Shown: positions 36,700 through 48,805 of the stretch, one piece after another | Layout: each line of letters begins with the position of its first letter | Numbering within the stretch: the first letter of the stretch is position 1 | From: Methylomarinovum tepidoasis | GTDB taxonomy: Bacteria > Pseudomonadota > Gammaproteobacteria > Methylococcales > Methylothermaceae | Length of the DNA: 64,000 bases | Assembly: GCF_030294985.1 (NCBI RefSeq) | Contig: NZ_AP024718.1 | Coordinates: 2,123,001 to 2,187,000 of the forward strand | Reading direction: 5' to 3' | The notes under the pieces: generated by a model | Seen by the model: only the letters and a program-made list of their open reading frames with translations | The model's database searches: none | Told to the model about the DNA's origin: nothing | Made by a program: the position numbers and the translations under genes

Positions 36700-37980
36700 A
36701 TGCCCTTGACCCGACGCCGTTTCCTTCAATTTAGCGCTGCCGGTCTTGCCGTTGCCAGCGCTGGATGTCAACCTCCCCGCTTGGAACTCCAAGCACTGGA
36801 AATGGCAAATGACAGCCGACTGGCGGAAAAGGCCCGCCTGGCCCGCCACAAGAACCGTTTCCTGGGCTATCCGGTCAACATGAGCACGCCACCGGAGGCA
36901 TTCTTCGCCTGGCGCCGCCAGTTGCAGGAAACCGGGTTGACCCGATTCGCCTACAACAACGTGGGCAATCCTTACCACCACTCTCCCATTCCCTTCAACA
37001 CCCACGATTTCGAACGCGAACTGATCGAGAACTTTGCCGCGGTCTATGCCTTTCCCAAAGACGATGTCTGGGGCTTTTTATCCCACAGCGGCACCGACAG
37101 CAACATGCACGGCATGTACATCGGCCGCACCCTGCTCAAAGGGCAAAGCGGCAAACTGCCCAAATGCTACTTCACCCCCGAGGCGCACTATTCCATTCAG
37201 ATCCTCACCGATCTTCTCGGCCTAGAGCGGGTTTTCGTCGGTACTTTGCCCGATGCCAGCATGGACCCCGACGATCTGGCTCGCAAGGTAAACGCCAACC
37301 GCGACGTCCCGGCCCTGGTGGTCGCCACCACCGGCACCACCTTCAAGGGCGCTATCGACCGGGTCGATGCCATCAAGGCGGCCCTGGGCAATCACCCCCA
37401 TTATCTGCATCTGGACGCCGCCCTGTTTGGCGGTTATCTGCCTTATACCGAAGATGCCGAGGAGGTGAAACACAAACAGGGGCGCTACGATTCCATCGCC
37501 GTCTCCTGCCACAAGTTCTTCGGCTTCCATTCCCCCGCTGGCATCTTCATCACCCGGCACAGCACTTTCGAAACTTTCAACCGGTTGTTCAGCAGGGTCC
37601 ATACGCCAGAATATATCGGCCATGTCCCCGGGACCATCACCTGTTCCCGGGATGCGGTGAAACCGGCGGAGTTCTGGTTTTTCTCCCGTCCCGAAGACCG
37701 GCCGCGCCAGAGGCAGGATGCCAAACACATGCTGACGATGACAGACTACCTGATGGCGCAAATGGAAGCGCATTTCCCCCACCTGCGACCGGTGCGCGCC
37801 GGCCAAACCTCCAACACCATCTGGTTCCGCAAGCCGGCGGACTGGATCGTGGAAAAATATTCCCTCGCCACCATGACGGTGAAAGGAACCAAACACGCCC
37901 ACGTGGTGGTGATGCCCCACGTGGACCGCCAGGTGGCCGATGCCTTCCTCGACGACTTGGCACAGGAACACGCGGCTTGA
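36700..37980 (+). CDS. PLP-dependent amino-acid decarboxylase with Tat-lipoprotein signal
   Basis: A 426-residue group II PLP decarboxylase, nearest in look to histidine decarboxylases. The PLP lysine is K272 in SCHK272FFGFHSPAG; also visible are the substrate/PLP region SHSGTDSNMHGMYIGR, TPEAHYSIQ, VATTGTTFKGAIDRVDAI and LHLDAALFGGYLPY. Unusually, it starts with a twin-arginine signal (TRRRFLQFSAAGLAVASAGC), with Cys in lipobox position, implying export of a folded, cofactor-loaded enzyme and lipid anchoring. ATG 36700 has GAGGAG upstream. The MFS gene overlaps its stop by four bases. Substrate unproven (His, Glu, aromatic amino acids possible). Confidence 0.8.
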   Translation: MPLTRRRFLQFSAAGLAVASAGCQPPRLELQALEMANDSRLAEKARLARHKNRFLGYPVNMSTPPEAFFAWRRQLQETGLTRFAYNNVGNPYHHSPIPFNTHDFERELIENFAAVYAFPKDDVWGFLSHSGTDSNMHGMYIGRTLLKGQSGKLPKCYFTPEAHYSIQILTDLLGLERVFVGTLPDASMDPDDLARKVNANRDVPALVVATTGTTFKGAIDRVDAIKAALGNHPHYLHLDAALFGGYLPYTEDAEEVKHKQGRYDSIAVSCHKFFGFHSPAGIFITRHSTFETFNRLFSRVHTPEYIGHVPGTITCSRDAVKPAEFWFFSRPEDRPRQRQDAKHMLTMTDYLMAQMEAHFPHLRPVRAGQTSNTIWFRKPADWIVEKYSLATMTVKGTKHAHVVVMPHVDRQVADAFLDDLAQEHAA

Positions 37981-39209
37981 CTCCGAAGACTGCCTGGATC
38001 CTCTACGATTTCGCCAACTCCGCCTTCGCCACCACGGTGATGGCCGGTTTTTTCCCGCTGTTCTTCAAGCAGTACTGGCACGGCGGCGCTCCGGTCGACA
38101 GCACGTTCCAGCTCGGGCTGGTCAACGCCGCCGCCAGCGGCCTGATCCTGGTGACCGCCCCGCTGCTGGGAGCCATCGCCGACCAGGGGCGGCTGCACAA
38201 ACGCCTGCTGGCGGGCTTCGCGCTGCTGGGCATCTGCGCCACCTTCGCTCTGGCGCTACTGCAGGCGGGAATGGCCACCTACGCCCTGCTCTGCTTCGGC
38301 CTGGGGCTGGTGGGCTTTTCCGGCGCCAACATCTTCTACGATTCCCTGCTGATGGAAGTGGCAGCGCCGGCCGAATACGAGCGCGTCTCCAGCCTGGGCT
38401 TCGCCCTCGGCTATCTGGGCGGCGGGCTGCTGTTCGCCCTCAACGTGGCCATGACCCTCGAGCCTCACTGGTTCGGCCTGGCCTCTTCGGAACAGGCGGT
38501 GCATCTGGCCTTCGCCTCGGTGGCGATGTGGTGGCTGGTCTTCACCCTGCCGCTGCTGTGGAAGGTGGACGAGAGGCCCTGCCGCCGCCTGAGCCTGTCC
38601 CTGGTGGGCGATGCCTGGCGCCAGGTGGCGCGCACCCTCGGCCACGTCCGCGCCCACCGACCGGCGTTCCTGTTCCTGGTGGCCTACTGGTTCTACATCG
38701 ACGGGGTGGACACCATCGTCCGCATGGCGGTGGACTACGGCCTGGCCATCGGCCTCGGCTGGAAAGGCCTGATCGCCGCCCTGCTGCTGGTGCAGTTCGT
38801 CGGCTTTCCCGCCGCCGTCGCCTACGGCCGCCTGGGGGAATGGATCGGCGCCAAACGGGCCATCCTGCTGGGGCTGGCGGTCTACGTGGGGGTGACGGCG
38901 TTCGCCGCCCGCCTCGACTCGGCGACCGAGTTCTATGCCCTGGCGATATTGATCGGCTTGGTCCAGGGCGGGGTCCAGGCCCTCAGCCGCGCCTACTACG
39001 CCCACCTGATCCCCAAAGCGATGGCGGCGGAGTTCTTCGGCTTCTACAACATGCTGGGCAAGTTCGCCGCGGTACTGGGACCGCTGCTGGTGGGGGTCAC
39101 CGGCCGGCTGGCCGGCGACCCGCGGGCGGGGATCTTCAGCATCGTGGCGCTGTTTTTGATCGGCGGCGCCGTTCTGTTGCGCGTCCGCCCGCAGGTTGTG
39201 GCATCCTAA
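37977..39209 (+). CDS. MFS transporter, UMF1/Atg22-like family
   Basis: A 410-residue membrane protein with about twelve helices. The start [20 protein letters not shown] is diagnostic of the UMF1 (Atg22-like) branch of the major facilitator superfamily, and [11 protein letters not shown] and [12 protein letters not shown] are further family blocks. Start TTG 37977 overlaps the decarboxylase stop, so the two are coupled. It might move the amino acid or amine handled by the decarboxylase; inference only. Confidence 0.87.
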   Translation: MTPKTAWILYDFANSAFATTVMAGFFPLFFKQYWHGGAPVDSTFQLGLVNAAASGLILVTAPLLGAIADQGRLHKRLLAGFALLGICATFALALLQAGMATYALLCFGLGLVGFSGANIFYDSLLMEVAAPAEYERVSSLGFALGYLGGGLLFALNVAMTLEPHWFGLASSEQAVHLAFASVAMWWLVFTLPLLWKVDERPCRRLSLSLVGDAWRQVARTLGHVRAHRPAFLFLVAYWFYIDGVDTIVRMAVDYGLAIGLGWKGLIAALLLVQFVGFPAAVAYGRLGEWIGAKRAILLGLAVYVGVTAFAARLDSATEFYALAILIGLVQGGVQALSRAYYAHLIPKAMAAEFFGFYNMLGKFAAVLGPLLVGVTGRLAGDPRAGIFSIVALFLIGGAVLLRVRPQVVAS

Positions 39210-39238
39210 AGAAAAAACCGAGAAGGAGGCTTTCGCCC

Positions 39239-40243
39239 ATGAACACCACCCGCAAAGTCCGCTGGGGCATTCTCGGCGCCGCCCGCATGAGCAAAGTGAT
39301 GCTGCCGGCTATCGTCGCCGCCGGCAACGCCGAACTGGTCGCCGTCGCCAGCCGCCGGCCCGGGGCGGCGGCGCAACTGCTGGCCGAGTGCGGCCAGGAG
39401 AACGCCGCCGCCTACGACGACCCCCAGGCGCTGCTCGACGACCCGCAGGTGGAGGCGGTCTATCTGCCCCTGGCCAACGAGGAGCACGGCGAATGGACCC
39501 CGAAGGTACTGGAACACGGCAAGCACGTGCTGGTGGAAAAGCCCATGGCCCTGAAGCAGGAGGACATCGACCGCATCGAGGCCGCCGCCAGGGAGCGCAA
39601 CCTCAAGGTCATGGAAGGCTTCATGTACCGCTTCCATCCCCAGCACCAGCGGGTGTGGGACATCATCAAGGCCGGTCATCTGGGGACGATCCGCAGCGTC
39701 CGCGCCACCTTTTCCTTTCCTATGACCCCGGCACGGCTGTACCGCATCTCCCGCCCCCTCGAACAGGGCGGCGGCGCCCTGTGGGACATCGGCTGCTACG
39801 CGGTCCACTGCTGCCGCTTCTTCTACGACGACGAACCGCAGGCGGCAGTAGCCATGGCCAAATTCAACGAGCACGGTGCCGACACCTCGGTGGCCGGCGC
39901 CCTGGACTTCGGCGACGGGCGTTTTGCCACTGTCGATTTCAGCTTCGAACGCGCCCGCCGGGCCGAGTACGAGATCATCGGCACCGAAGGCGGTCTCAAA
40001 TGCCACAACGTCTGGGCCAAACCCGGCGACATCCCGCTGCTGAGCTGGTGGACCGGCGACGGCCGGCTGCACGAGGAGTGGCTTCCCACCGCCGACCACT
40101 TCCGCCTGGAGATCGAGCACTTCTCCCACTGCATCCTCGCCGACGAACCGCCTGCCCTGTCCCTGGACGACGCCCGCGGCAACTGCCGAACGCTCAACGC
40201 CATCGTCGCCGCCATCCGCACGGGCCAGCGCACCGCCTTATGA
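39239..40243 (+). CDS. Gfo/Idh/MocA-family oxidoreductase
   Basis: A 334-residue NAD(P)-dependent oxidoreductase. The N-terminal Rossmann motif is WGILGAARMSKVML, the catalytic EKP motif is VLVEKPMALK, and GALWDIGCYAVHCCRFFY carries the D-x3-H-like region of the C-terminal domain. Family members oxidise or reduce sugars, inositols or dehydrogenate cyclic diols; the substrate is unknown. AAGGAGG precedes ATG. It is convergent with dapC (overlap six bases). Confidence 0.85.
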   Translation: MNTTRKVRWGILGAARMSKVMLPAIVAAGNAELVAVASRRPGAAAQLLAECGQENAAAYDDPQALLDDPQVEAVYLPLANEEHGEWTPKVLEHGKHVLVEKPMALKQEDIDRIEAAARERNLKVMEGFMYRFHPQHQRVWDIIKAGHLGTIRSVRATFSFPMTPARLYRISRPLEQGGGALWDIGCYAVHCCRFFYDDEPQAAVAMAKFNEHGADTSVAGALDFGDGRFATVDFSFERARRAEYEIIGTEGGLKCHNVWAKPGDIPLLSWWTGDGRLHEEWLPTADHFRLEIEHFSHCILADEPPALSLDDARGNCRTLNAIVAAIRTGQRTAL

Positions 40244-41422
40244 AGCCGCCAGAAAACGGGAAATCCGCTGCGCCGCCTCGACGCACACCGCCAGCGGGTG
40301 CACCCAGGCGATGCGCACGTAGCCGCGCCCCGGGTTGACACCGCCGGCCTCGCGCGCCAGGAAACTGCCGGGCAGGACGGTGACGTTCTCCCGGGCGTAG
40401 ATGCGGCGGGCGAACTCGGCATCGTCCCCCGGCACCCTGAGCCAGAAATAGAACGCCGCCGGCGGCACCTGGACCTCGGCCGCCCCGGCGAGGATCTCCG
40501 CCGCCGCCGCGAAGCGCTCCCGGTAGGCGGCGCGGTTGCGGGCCACGTGCGCCTCGTCGTTCCAGGCGGCGATGCTGGCGTGCTGGGCCGGCAGGGGCAT
40601 GGCGCAGCCGTGATAGGTACGGTAGAGAAAGTAGCGTTCGAGAATGGCCGCATCGCCGGCGACGAAGCCGGAACGCAGCCCCGGGGCGCTGGAACGCTTG
40701 GACAGGCTGTGGAACACCACGCAGCGGCGGTAATCGTCCAGCCCCAGTTCGGCGGCGGCCTGGAGCAAGCCCGGGGGCGGATTGCCGTCGTGAAGCTCGC
40801 TGTAGCACTCGTCCCCGGCGATGACGAAATCGTAACGCTGGGCCTTTTCGATCAGGCCCTTGAGCGTCTCCAGGCCGATGACCCGGCCGGTGGGATTGTA
40901 GGGCGAACACAGATACAGCAGGCGGCAGCGGCGCCAGACCGCCTCCGGGACGGCGTCGAAATCCGGCAGGAAACCGGTCGCGGCGGTGGCGTTGAGATAG
41001 TAGGGCTCGGCGCCGGCCAGCAGCGCCGCCCCCTCGTAGATCTGATAGAAGGGATTGGGCATCAGCACCAGGGGCTTGTCGGCCGGGTCGATGAGCGCCT
41101 GGGCGAAGGAGAACAGGGCCTCGCGGGTGCCGTTCACCGGCAGCACCTGGCGTTCGGGATCGACCGCCGCCAAGCGGAAACGCCGCTGTAGCCAGGCGGC
41201 GATGGCCTCGCGCAGTTGCGGCAGCCCCCGGGTGGTGGGATATTTCGCCAGCCCGTGGAGATGGGCGATGACGGCTTCGGCGAGGAAATGGGGCGGCGGG
41301 TCCTGGGGCTCGCCGATGGACAGGGCGATGTGGGGCTTGTCCGCCGGCGGTACGATGCCGGCCTTGAGGCGGGCGAGCTTCTCGAACGGATAGGGTTGCA
41401 GGAGATCGAGTCTGGGATTCAT
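40238..41422 (-). CDS. dapC: Succinyldiaminopimelate transaminase
   Basis: A 394-residue class I PLP aminotransferase. The N-terminus MNPRLDLLQPYPFEKLARL matches the gammaproteobacterial DapC type. Hallmarks: SIGEPQDPPP, YLCSPYNPTGRVI, VIAGDECYSELHD and the PLP lysine in HSLSKRSSAPGLRSGF. It converts N-succinyl-2-amino-6-ketopimelate to N-succinyl-LL-2,6-diaminopimelate in lysine/peptidoglycan precursor synthesis. The SCO-like gene lies 16 bases upstream. Confidence 0.92.
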   Translation of the reverse strand: MNPRLDLLQPYPFEKLARLKAGIVPPADKPHIALSIGEPQDPPPHFLAEAVIAHLHGLAKYPTTRGLPQLREAIAAWLQRRFRLAAVDPERQVLPVNGTREALFSFAQALIDPADKPLVLMPNPFYQIYEGAALLAGAEPYYLNATAATGFLPDFDAVPEAVWRRCRLLYLCSPYNPTGRVIGLETLKGLIEKAQRYDFVIAGDECYSELHDGNPPPGLLQAAAELGLDDYRRCVVFHSLSKRSSAPGLRSGFVAGDAAILERYFLYRTYHGCAMPLPAQHASIAAWNDEAHVARNRAAYRERFAAAAEILAGAAEVQVPPAAFYFWLRVPGDDAEFARRIYARENVTVLPGSFLAREAGGVNPGRGYVRIAWVHPLAVCVEAAQRISRFLAAS

Positions 41423-41438
41423 CGACGGCTTTCCTTGA

Positions 41439-42014
41439 CTATTCAGCCAGCAGGCGTTCGAGATCGGCCTGCAGATCCTCCAGTGGGGTCTGGCTGCGGG
41501 CCAGCAGCCGGGCGTGTCCCTGGCGGTCGAAGATCAGGATGATGTCGCTGTGGACCACGTCGTAATCCCGCCCTTCCCCCTCCTTGCGGTAACCGAGGAA
41601 ATAGCGCTTGGTTAAAGCATCGAGCTGATCCCTGTCACCGGTAAGACCGACGAACCAGGGGCCGAAACGGCGCACGTATGCCGCCAGCGCCTCGGGCGTG
41701 TCCCGTTCGGGATCGAGACTGACGAACAGGACCTGGACCGTCTCCGGATCGGCCTTGAGGGTTTCCAGCACCGTCGCCAACCGCGCCAGCGTCGCCGGGC
41801 AAACCGCCGGGCAGTGGGTGAACCCAGTGAACAGCAGCGTCACCTTGCCCCGGAAATCGGCCCCGTGGCGCACCTGACCCTGGGTATCGACGAGGGTGAA
41901 GTCGAGATCGGGCAGCCTGCCGCTGACATCGGTGGTGCGCCAGGGCTTGGGCTGGCAGGCGCTCAGCAGCAAGACGGCGATGATGACGAGTACTTTCAAC
42001 GGCATGGCATCCAT
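41439..42014 (-). CDS. SCO1/SenC-type copper chaperone lipoprotein
   Basis: A 191-residue thioredoxin-fold protein with a lipoprotein signal (LLLSAC20). The copper site is FTHC68PAVC72 with the conserved histidine H155 in DYDVVHSDIILIF. SCO proteins deliver copper to, or keep thiols reduced in, the CuA site of cytochrome oxidase. No oxidase gene is in the window. Start is ATG 42014; an ATG three codons in is also possible. Confidence 0.92.
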   Translation of the reverse strand: MDAMPLKVLVIIAVLLLSACQPKPWRTTDVSGRLPDLDFTLVDTQGQVRHGADFRGKVTLLFTGFTHCPAVCPATLARLATVLETLKADPETVQVLFVSLDPERDTPEALAAYVRRFGPWFVGLTGDRDQLDALTKRYFLGYRKEGEGRDYDVVHSDIILIFDRQGHARLLARSQTPLEDLQADLERLLAE

Positions 42015-42076
42015 CTGCGTTATTTTTTCAGATTACCGGATGGAAAACCACTCTGACAGGGTGGCGGTTCGTTTTT

Positions 42077-42147
42077 CGTAGGTCAGATAAGGCGCGTCAA
42101 ACGCCGCATCCGGCATGCCCAGATGCGCTGTCCTTATCCTGCCTACG
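42077..42147. repeat. REP/BIME-like palindromic element
   Basis: A 71-bp imperfect palindrome in the 272-base gap before the patatin-like gene. The left arm starts CGTAGGTCAGATAAGG, and the right arm's reverse complement starts CGTAGGCAGGATAAGG. An inner stem is GCATC/GATGC. The left half (GGCGCGTCAAACGCCGCATC) closely resembles enterobacterial REP/BIME sequences. Only one copy was noticed in the window. The rest of the gap shows nothing recognised. Confidence 0.6.
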
Positions 42148-42286
42148 GCAGTGGCCCCACCGCCACCATCGTTCAGGAGCTGCTCAGCCTAGCCCAAATC
42201 GCCTCCGGCCCCAACCGATTATTTGCTTTCGGCAAGAAACCGTGGGCACAATCCACAAACCGGAACGATCGAGAGGAGAACGGAAG

Positions 42287-44020
42287 ATGAGCACCGACAA
42301 ACTGGGACTGGCGCTTTCCGGCGGCGGTCTGCGGGCTTCCTTCTTCCATCTGGGAGTCTTGGCGCAACTGGCCGAATGCGGCCTGCTGCCCCGCATCGAA
42401 ACCATCAGCGCGGTTTCCGGCGGCGCCATCATCGCCGCGCTGTACTACGTCCATCTCAAACGCCTCCTGGAGAGCAAGAAGGATACCGAGATCACAGATG
42501 CCGATTACGTCGACCTGGTCCACACACTCAACGAACAATTTCGCGCGGCCACCCGGAAGAACATCCGCCTGCTGGCTCTGGCGGACCTCCGGGCCAACTG
42601 GCGGCTGTACCGGCGCGACTACACTCTCAGCGACCGCATCGCCGAGGTCTACGACCAGCTGCTGTACCGTCCGGCCCTGGGCCGGGAGACGCCGGTGACG
42701 ATGCGGGAACTGCGCATCTTCCCGCCCGGACAGCCCGACTTCCACCCCTATCGCGACAACGACGGCCGCCGCCATAAGGTGCCGGTGTTGATCCTCAACG
42801 CCACCAGCCTCAACACCGGCCGGGACTGGCAGTTCACCGCCCGGACCATGGGGGAACCGGTCTCCTACCAAAACGGGCGGGCCTGTTTCGACGAGATCGA
42901 CAGCGTTCCGGTCCGGCTGCGCCGCCCTTTCGATTATTTCCAGGCCGCCGATCCGCGGCTGCGGGACTTTCCGCTGGCGAAGGCGGTCGCCGCCTCGGCC
43001 GCCGTGCCAGGGGTCTTTCCGCCCGTCGTCATCGAGGGGCTTTACCGCGACGGCGAGGATCCCATCTGCGTCTCCCTGGTCGATGGCGGCGTCCACGACA
43101 ATCAGGGGATCGATGCGCTGCTGGCGGAAGCCTGCACCCGCTTCATCGTCAGTGACGCTTCCGGCCAGCTGGATTTCGAGCCCTGCCCGGAACCCGGACG
43201 GCTCGGTGTGCTGGCCCGCAGCGGCAGCGTGCTGCAGGACCAGGTGCGTTACGAAAGCCTGCACCGGCTGATCGAAGTCCACGGGCGCGACCGGGTCGCG
43301 TTCCTGCATCTGCGCAAGGGACTGGGAAAACGGGAGATTGCCTGGATCAACTGGAACGGCAAGCCGTATCCCAAGCGGGCGTCCCCGCCGACGACCGAGG
43401 CGTTCGGCGTCGCCCCCGAAGTCCAGGCCCGTCTGGCGGAAATCCGCACCGATCTTGACGCCTTCCACGACACCGAGGCCTTCGCGCTGATGTGCGACGG
43501 TTACCAAATCGCCCACGCGGAAATAGCGCACCGGTTTGGGCAAAACGGGTCCCAACCGGGCGCCTGGCCCTTTCTGCAGATTCAACCCGGGCTGCGCGCC
43601 CCATCCCCCCGTCTCCTGAAACTGCTGCGGATCGGACGCCACAACGTCGGCAAGATTCTGCTGCTGGACAAACGCCTGCTCGTTCCCGCCCTTGGCGCAC
43701 CGGCACTGACGCTGGCGTGGGCGTGGATCTCCCTGCGCGACTGGATCGCCGCGGCCAGCATTCCGGTCAGCGCCATCGCGGGAATTGCCGGCCTGGTGAT
43801 CCTCGACTGGCTCGGCCGGCGGCTGGGTGACGCCAAGGCGCCGGAGATCGCCGCCTTCGTCCGGCGCTTCAAACGGCTTGCCCGCACCCCTCTGAACGGC
43901 TACCAGAACATCCGCCGCTTTCTCCTGCGGGCCGCGCTGCCGCTGGCGGGCGCGATCCTGGTCAAGGGCTATCTGCGCTGGCTCAATCCGCTCTATCTGC
44001 GCTGCGGGCGTCTCAGATGA
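42287..44020 (+). CDS. Patatin-like phospholipase with C-terminal membrane segments
   Basis: A 577-residue protein. The patatin domain (1-290) has the oxyanion loop SGGGLR (11-16), nucleophile Ser44 in SAVS44GGAIIAAL and catalytic Asp266 in VD266GGVHDNQG. Residues about 455-510 hold two hydrophobic helices and another lies near 550, so the protein is probably membrane-attached at its C-terminus. It should hydrolyse phospholipid or neutral-lipid acyl esters. GAGAGGAG precedes ATG 42287. It is convergent with the Card1-type gene, overlapping by eight bases. Confidence 0.85.
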   Translation: MSTDKLGLALSGGGLRASFFHLGVLAQLAECGLLPRIETISAVSGGAIIAALYYVHLKRLLESKKDTEITDADYVDLVHTLNEQFRAATRKNIRLLALADLRANWRLYRRDYTLSDRIAEVYDQLLYRPALGRETPVTMRELRIFPPGQPDFHPYRDNDGRRHKVPVLILNATSLNTGRDWQFTARTMGEPVSYQNGRACFDEIDSVPVRLRRPFDYFQAADPRLRDFPLAKAVAASAAVPGVFPPVVIEGLYRDGEDPICVSLVDGGVHDNQGIDALLAEACTRFIVSDASGQLDFEPCPEPGRLGVLARSGSVLQDQVRYESLHRLIEVHGRDRVAFLHLRKGLGKREIAWINWNGKPYPKRASPPTTEAFGVAPEVQARLAEIRTDLDAFHDTEAFALMCDGYQIAHAEIAHRFGQNGSQPGAWPFLQIQPGLRAPSPRLLKLLRIGRHNVGKILLLDKRLLVPALGAPALTLAWAWISLRDWIAAASIPVSAIAGIAGLVILDWLGRRLGDAKAPEIAAFVRRFKRLARTPLNGYQNIRRFLLRAALPLAGAILVKGYLRWLNPLYLRCGRLR

Positions 44021-45149
44021 TCCACTCGCGGAGAATGTGAGGCAGATCCTGGATCTGACGCCCTTCGCAGACGCGGATGCCCAGATCGGCGGCCCGGCGC
44101 CGGTCCGGCTCCGCCAGCGGCAGGTAGGACACCAGCATGCCCCGGCCGTGGAGACCGCCGAGGACTTCCTTGAGGGTATCGAGCTTGTAGATCGCCTCGG
44201 CGCCGGGACCGTCCTCGTCGGCCTCCTCGGGATGGAAATGGCGGGTCTTGCACTCGATCAGGTAGAGGTGGTTGTTGGCCAGAAACACCACGTCGAGCTC
44301 GTTCTCCACCTCGCCATGGCCGGTATCGCGGGCGATCAGCAGGTTGCGGGCCAGGTCCTGGATCAGCGGCAGCCGCCGGCGCAGCTGCTGCACCTGGCTG
44401 AAGACGTGCTCTTCGAGCCAGCCGCCGTTGACGAAGAAACGGGCGTTTTCATCGGGAAACACCAGGCGGCCGTGACGAATCCGCAGCGCATCGACAGCCT
44501 GGAAGCGGCTTAGCAGTTCGAGGAACTCGGGGCGGTGCAGGTATTCGGACCGGAGCGGCTCGGATTCGAGCGTCTCCCGCGCACTGGCGGCATACCAGTT
44601 GAGCACCCGCAGGGCGCCGGCGAAGTCTTCGACCCTGAGCACCAGGTAGGCGGTCAGTTCCCGGTAGGCCGGTGGAATGCGGATGTCGGCGCTGGCCTTG
44701 ATCTCGGCCCCGCAGGCCAGGAGAAAATGGCGCAGCTTGATGCGGTCGGCCAGCTGATGGCGGGAACGGTCGTGGGGATGGAGCCAGAACAGCTCGTCGG
44801 TGAAGGGATGGACGTAGAAGACCGGCCGCTCGTAGGCGCGGAAGGCTTCGAAGGCGGCGATGCTCATGGGGCGGGTGCCGCAGGTGGCGTTGAGGACCAG
44901 GTCGTCGTGGGTTTCCAACAATTCCATGAAACGCCCCAGCAGGTGCTCCGCATCCCAGGCATCGGCCACCGGCCACCGATCCACCGGAACGCCGCAAGCC
45001 TCGCGCAGCACCTTTTTGAGCCATCGTGCCTGCCGTTCCATTTCCGGCGCTGTCACCAGCGTGACCGCAGCGGGGCGGGTGTCCGGGTCCAACACCGGGG
45101 TGATGTTGGGAACCGCCTGATCGGACACCAGACAGACGTGGCGGCTCAT
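44013..45149 (-). CDS. Card1/Can2-type CARF-domain nuclease (DUF1887)
   Basis: A 378-residue protein matching the Card1/Can2 family. The N-terminal CARF domain shows CLVSDQAVPNITPVL and the ligand loop LNATCGTRPMSIAAF (87-100). A winged-helix-like middle (about 150-235) is followed by a PD-(D/E)xK nuclease: GGW244LEEHVF, NELD286VVFL and IE299CK301T. Known members are activated by cyclic tetra-adenylate from type III CRISPR Cas10 and cut single-stranded DNA or RNA, or nick DNA. No cas10, other cas gene or repeat array is in the window. ATG 45149 lies 16 bases after a broken nucleotidyltransferase gene. Confidence 0.87.
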   Translation of the reverse strand: MSRHVCLVSDQAVPNITPVLDPDTRPAAVTLVTAPEMERQARWLKKVLREACGVPVDRWPVADAWDAEHLLGRFMELLETHDDLVLNATCGTRPMSIAAFEAFRAYERPVFYVHPFTDELFWLHPHDRSRHQLADRIKLRHFLLACGAEIKASADIRIPPAYRELTAYLVLRVEDFAGALRVLNWYAASARETLESEPLRSEYLHRPEFLELLSRFQAVDALRIRHGRLVFPDENARFFVNGGWLEEHVFSQVQQLRRRLPLIQDLARNLLIARDTGHGEVENELDVVFLANNHLYLIECKTRHFHPEEADEDGPGAEAIYKLDTLKEVLGGLHGRGMLVSYLPLAEPDRRRAADLGIRVCEGRQIQDLPHILREWII

Positions 45150-45165
45150 ACGGCCCAGGGATCTT

Positions 45166-47881
<2,716 letters not shown>

Positions 47882-48019
47882 CTATCCAACCTCGTCAGGC
47901 AGGTCTAATCCACCTGCCGCTTCCTTGAGAAGCGACCAGGGAGAAAACCCACCACCCCGGCAACAATGCTAAAATGGCAGAATTCTCCATTTTGGCTTGA
48001 CAACTCACAGGCACACTCC

Positions 48020-48805
48020 ATGCGCAGGGTCATCTTCAATCAGAAAGGCGGTGTCGGCAAATCCACCATCACCTGCAACCTGGCGGCCATCAGCGCCGCC
48101 GAGGGAAAATCCACCCTGGTAGTGGACCTGGACATCCAGGGCAACACCACCCACTATCTCCTGGGGGGCAAGATCGAAGACCCGGAGGAAACCCTGGCCA
48201 AGTTCTTCCGCGACACCCTCACCATCAACCCCTTCGCCAAGAACCAGAAGGCCTCGGCCCGGGAGCTGATCCAGGACACCCCCTTCCCCAATCTCTACCT
48301 CCTCGCCTCCCACCCGGACATGGAGGAGCTGCAGACCCGGCTGGAATCGCGCCACAAGATCTACAAGCTGCGCGAGGCGCTGGAACAGCTCAACGACTTC
48401 GACCACATCTACATCGACACCCCGCCAATCCTCAATTTCTACAGCCGCTCGGCCCTGATTGCCGCCGAGCGCTGCCTGATTCCCTTCGACTGCGACGCCT
48501 TCTCCCGCGACGCGCTCTACAAACTGCTGGAGGCCATCGCCGAGATCCGCGCCGATCACAACGAGAATCTGATCGTCGAAGGCGTGGTGGTCAACCAGTT
48601 CCAGCGCCGCGCCCGCCTGCCCCAGCAGCTGGTGGAGGAGCTGAGCGCCGAGGGCCATCCGGTGCTCAAGACCCGCATCTCCCCTTCGGTGAAGGTGCGC
48701 GAGTCCCACAGTCAGGCCCAACCCCTGATCCACTACGCCCCGGATCACAAGCTGACCGAGGAGTTCAGGAACCTGTACCGGGAACTGCACGGCACATCGG
48801 CATGA
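48020..48805 (+). CDS. ParA/MinD-family ATPase
   Basis: A 261-residue deviant Walker-A ATPase: VIFNQKGGVGKSTITCNLAA at the N-terminus, VVDLDIQGNTTHYLL (switch I), IYIDTPPI (Walker B region), and a C-terminal helix-rich end. Unlike chromosome-partitioning pairs it has no parB or centromere-like repeats nearby. It overlaps the following ABC-transporter substrate-binding gene by four bases. Its role (positioning of a complex or regulation) is unknown. ATG 48020 was preferred over an upstream in-frame ATG because the Walker motif normally lies within ten residues of the start. Confidence 0.85.
   Translation: MRRVIFNQKGGVGKSTITCNLAAISAAEGKSTLVVDLDIQGNTTHYLLGGKIEDPEETLAKFFRDTLTINPFAKNQKASARELIQDTPFPNLYLLASHPDMEELQTRLESRHKIYKLREALEQLNDFDHIYIDTPPILNFYSRSALIAAERCLIPFDCDAFSRDALYKLLEAIAEIRADHNENLIVEGVVVNQFQRRARLPQQLVEELSAEGHPVLKTRISPSVKVRESHSQAQPLIHYAPDHKLTEEFRNLYRELHGTSA

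Noticed and set aside
47898-47918. Hairpin GGCAGGT/ACCTGCC as terminator between leuS and the ParA gene
   Set aside because: No T tract follows on either strand, and it lies upstream of leuS rather than at its end.
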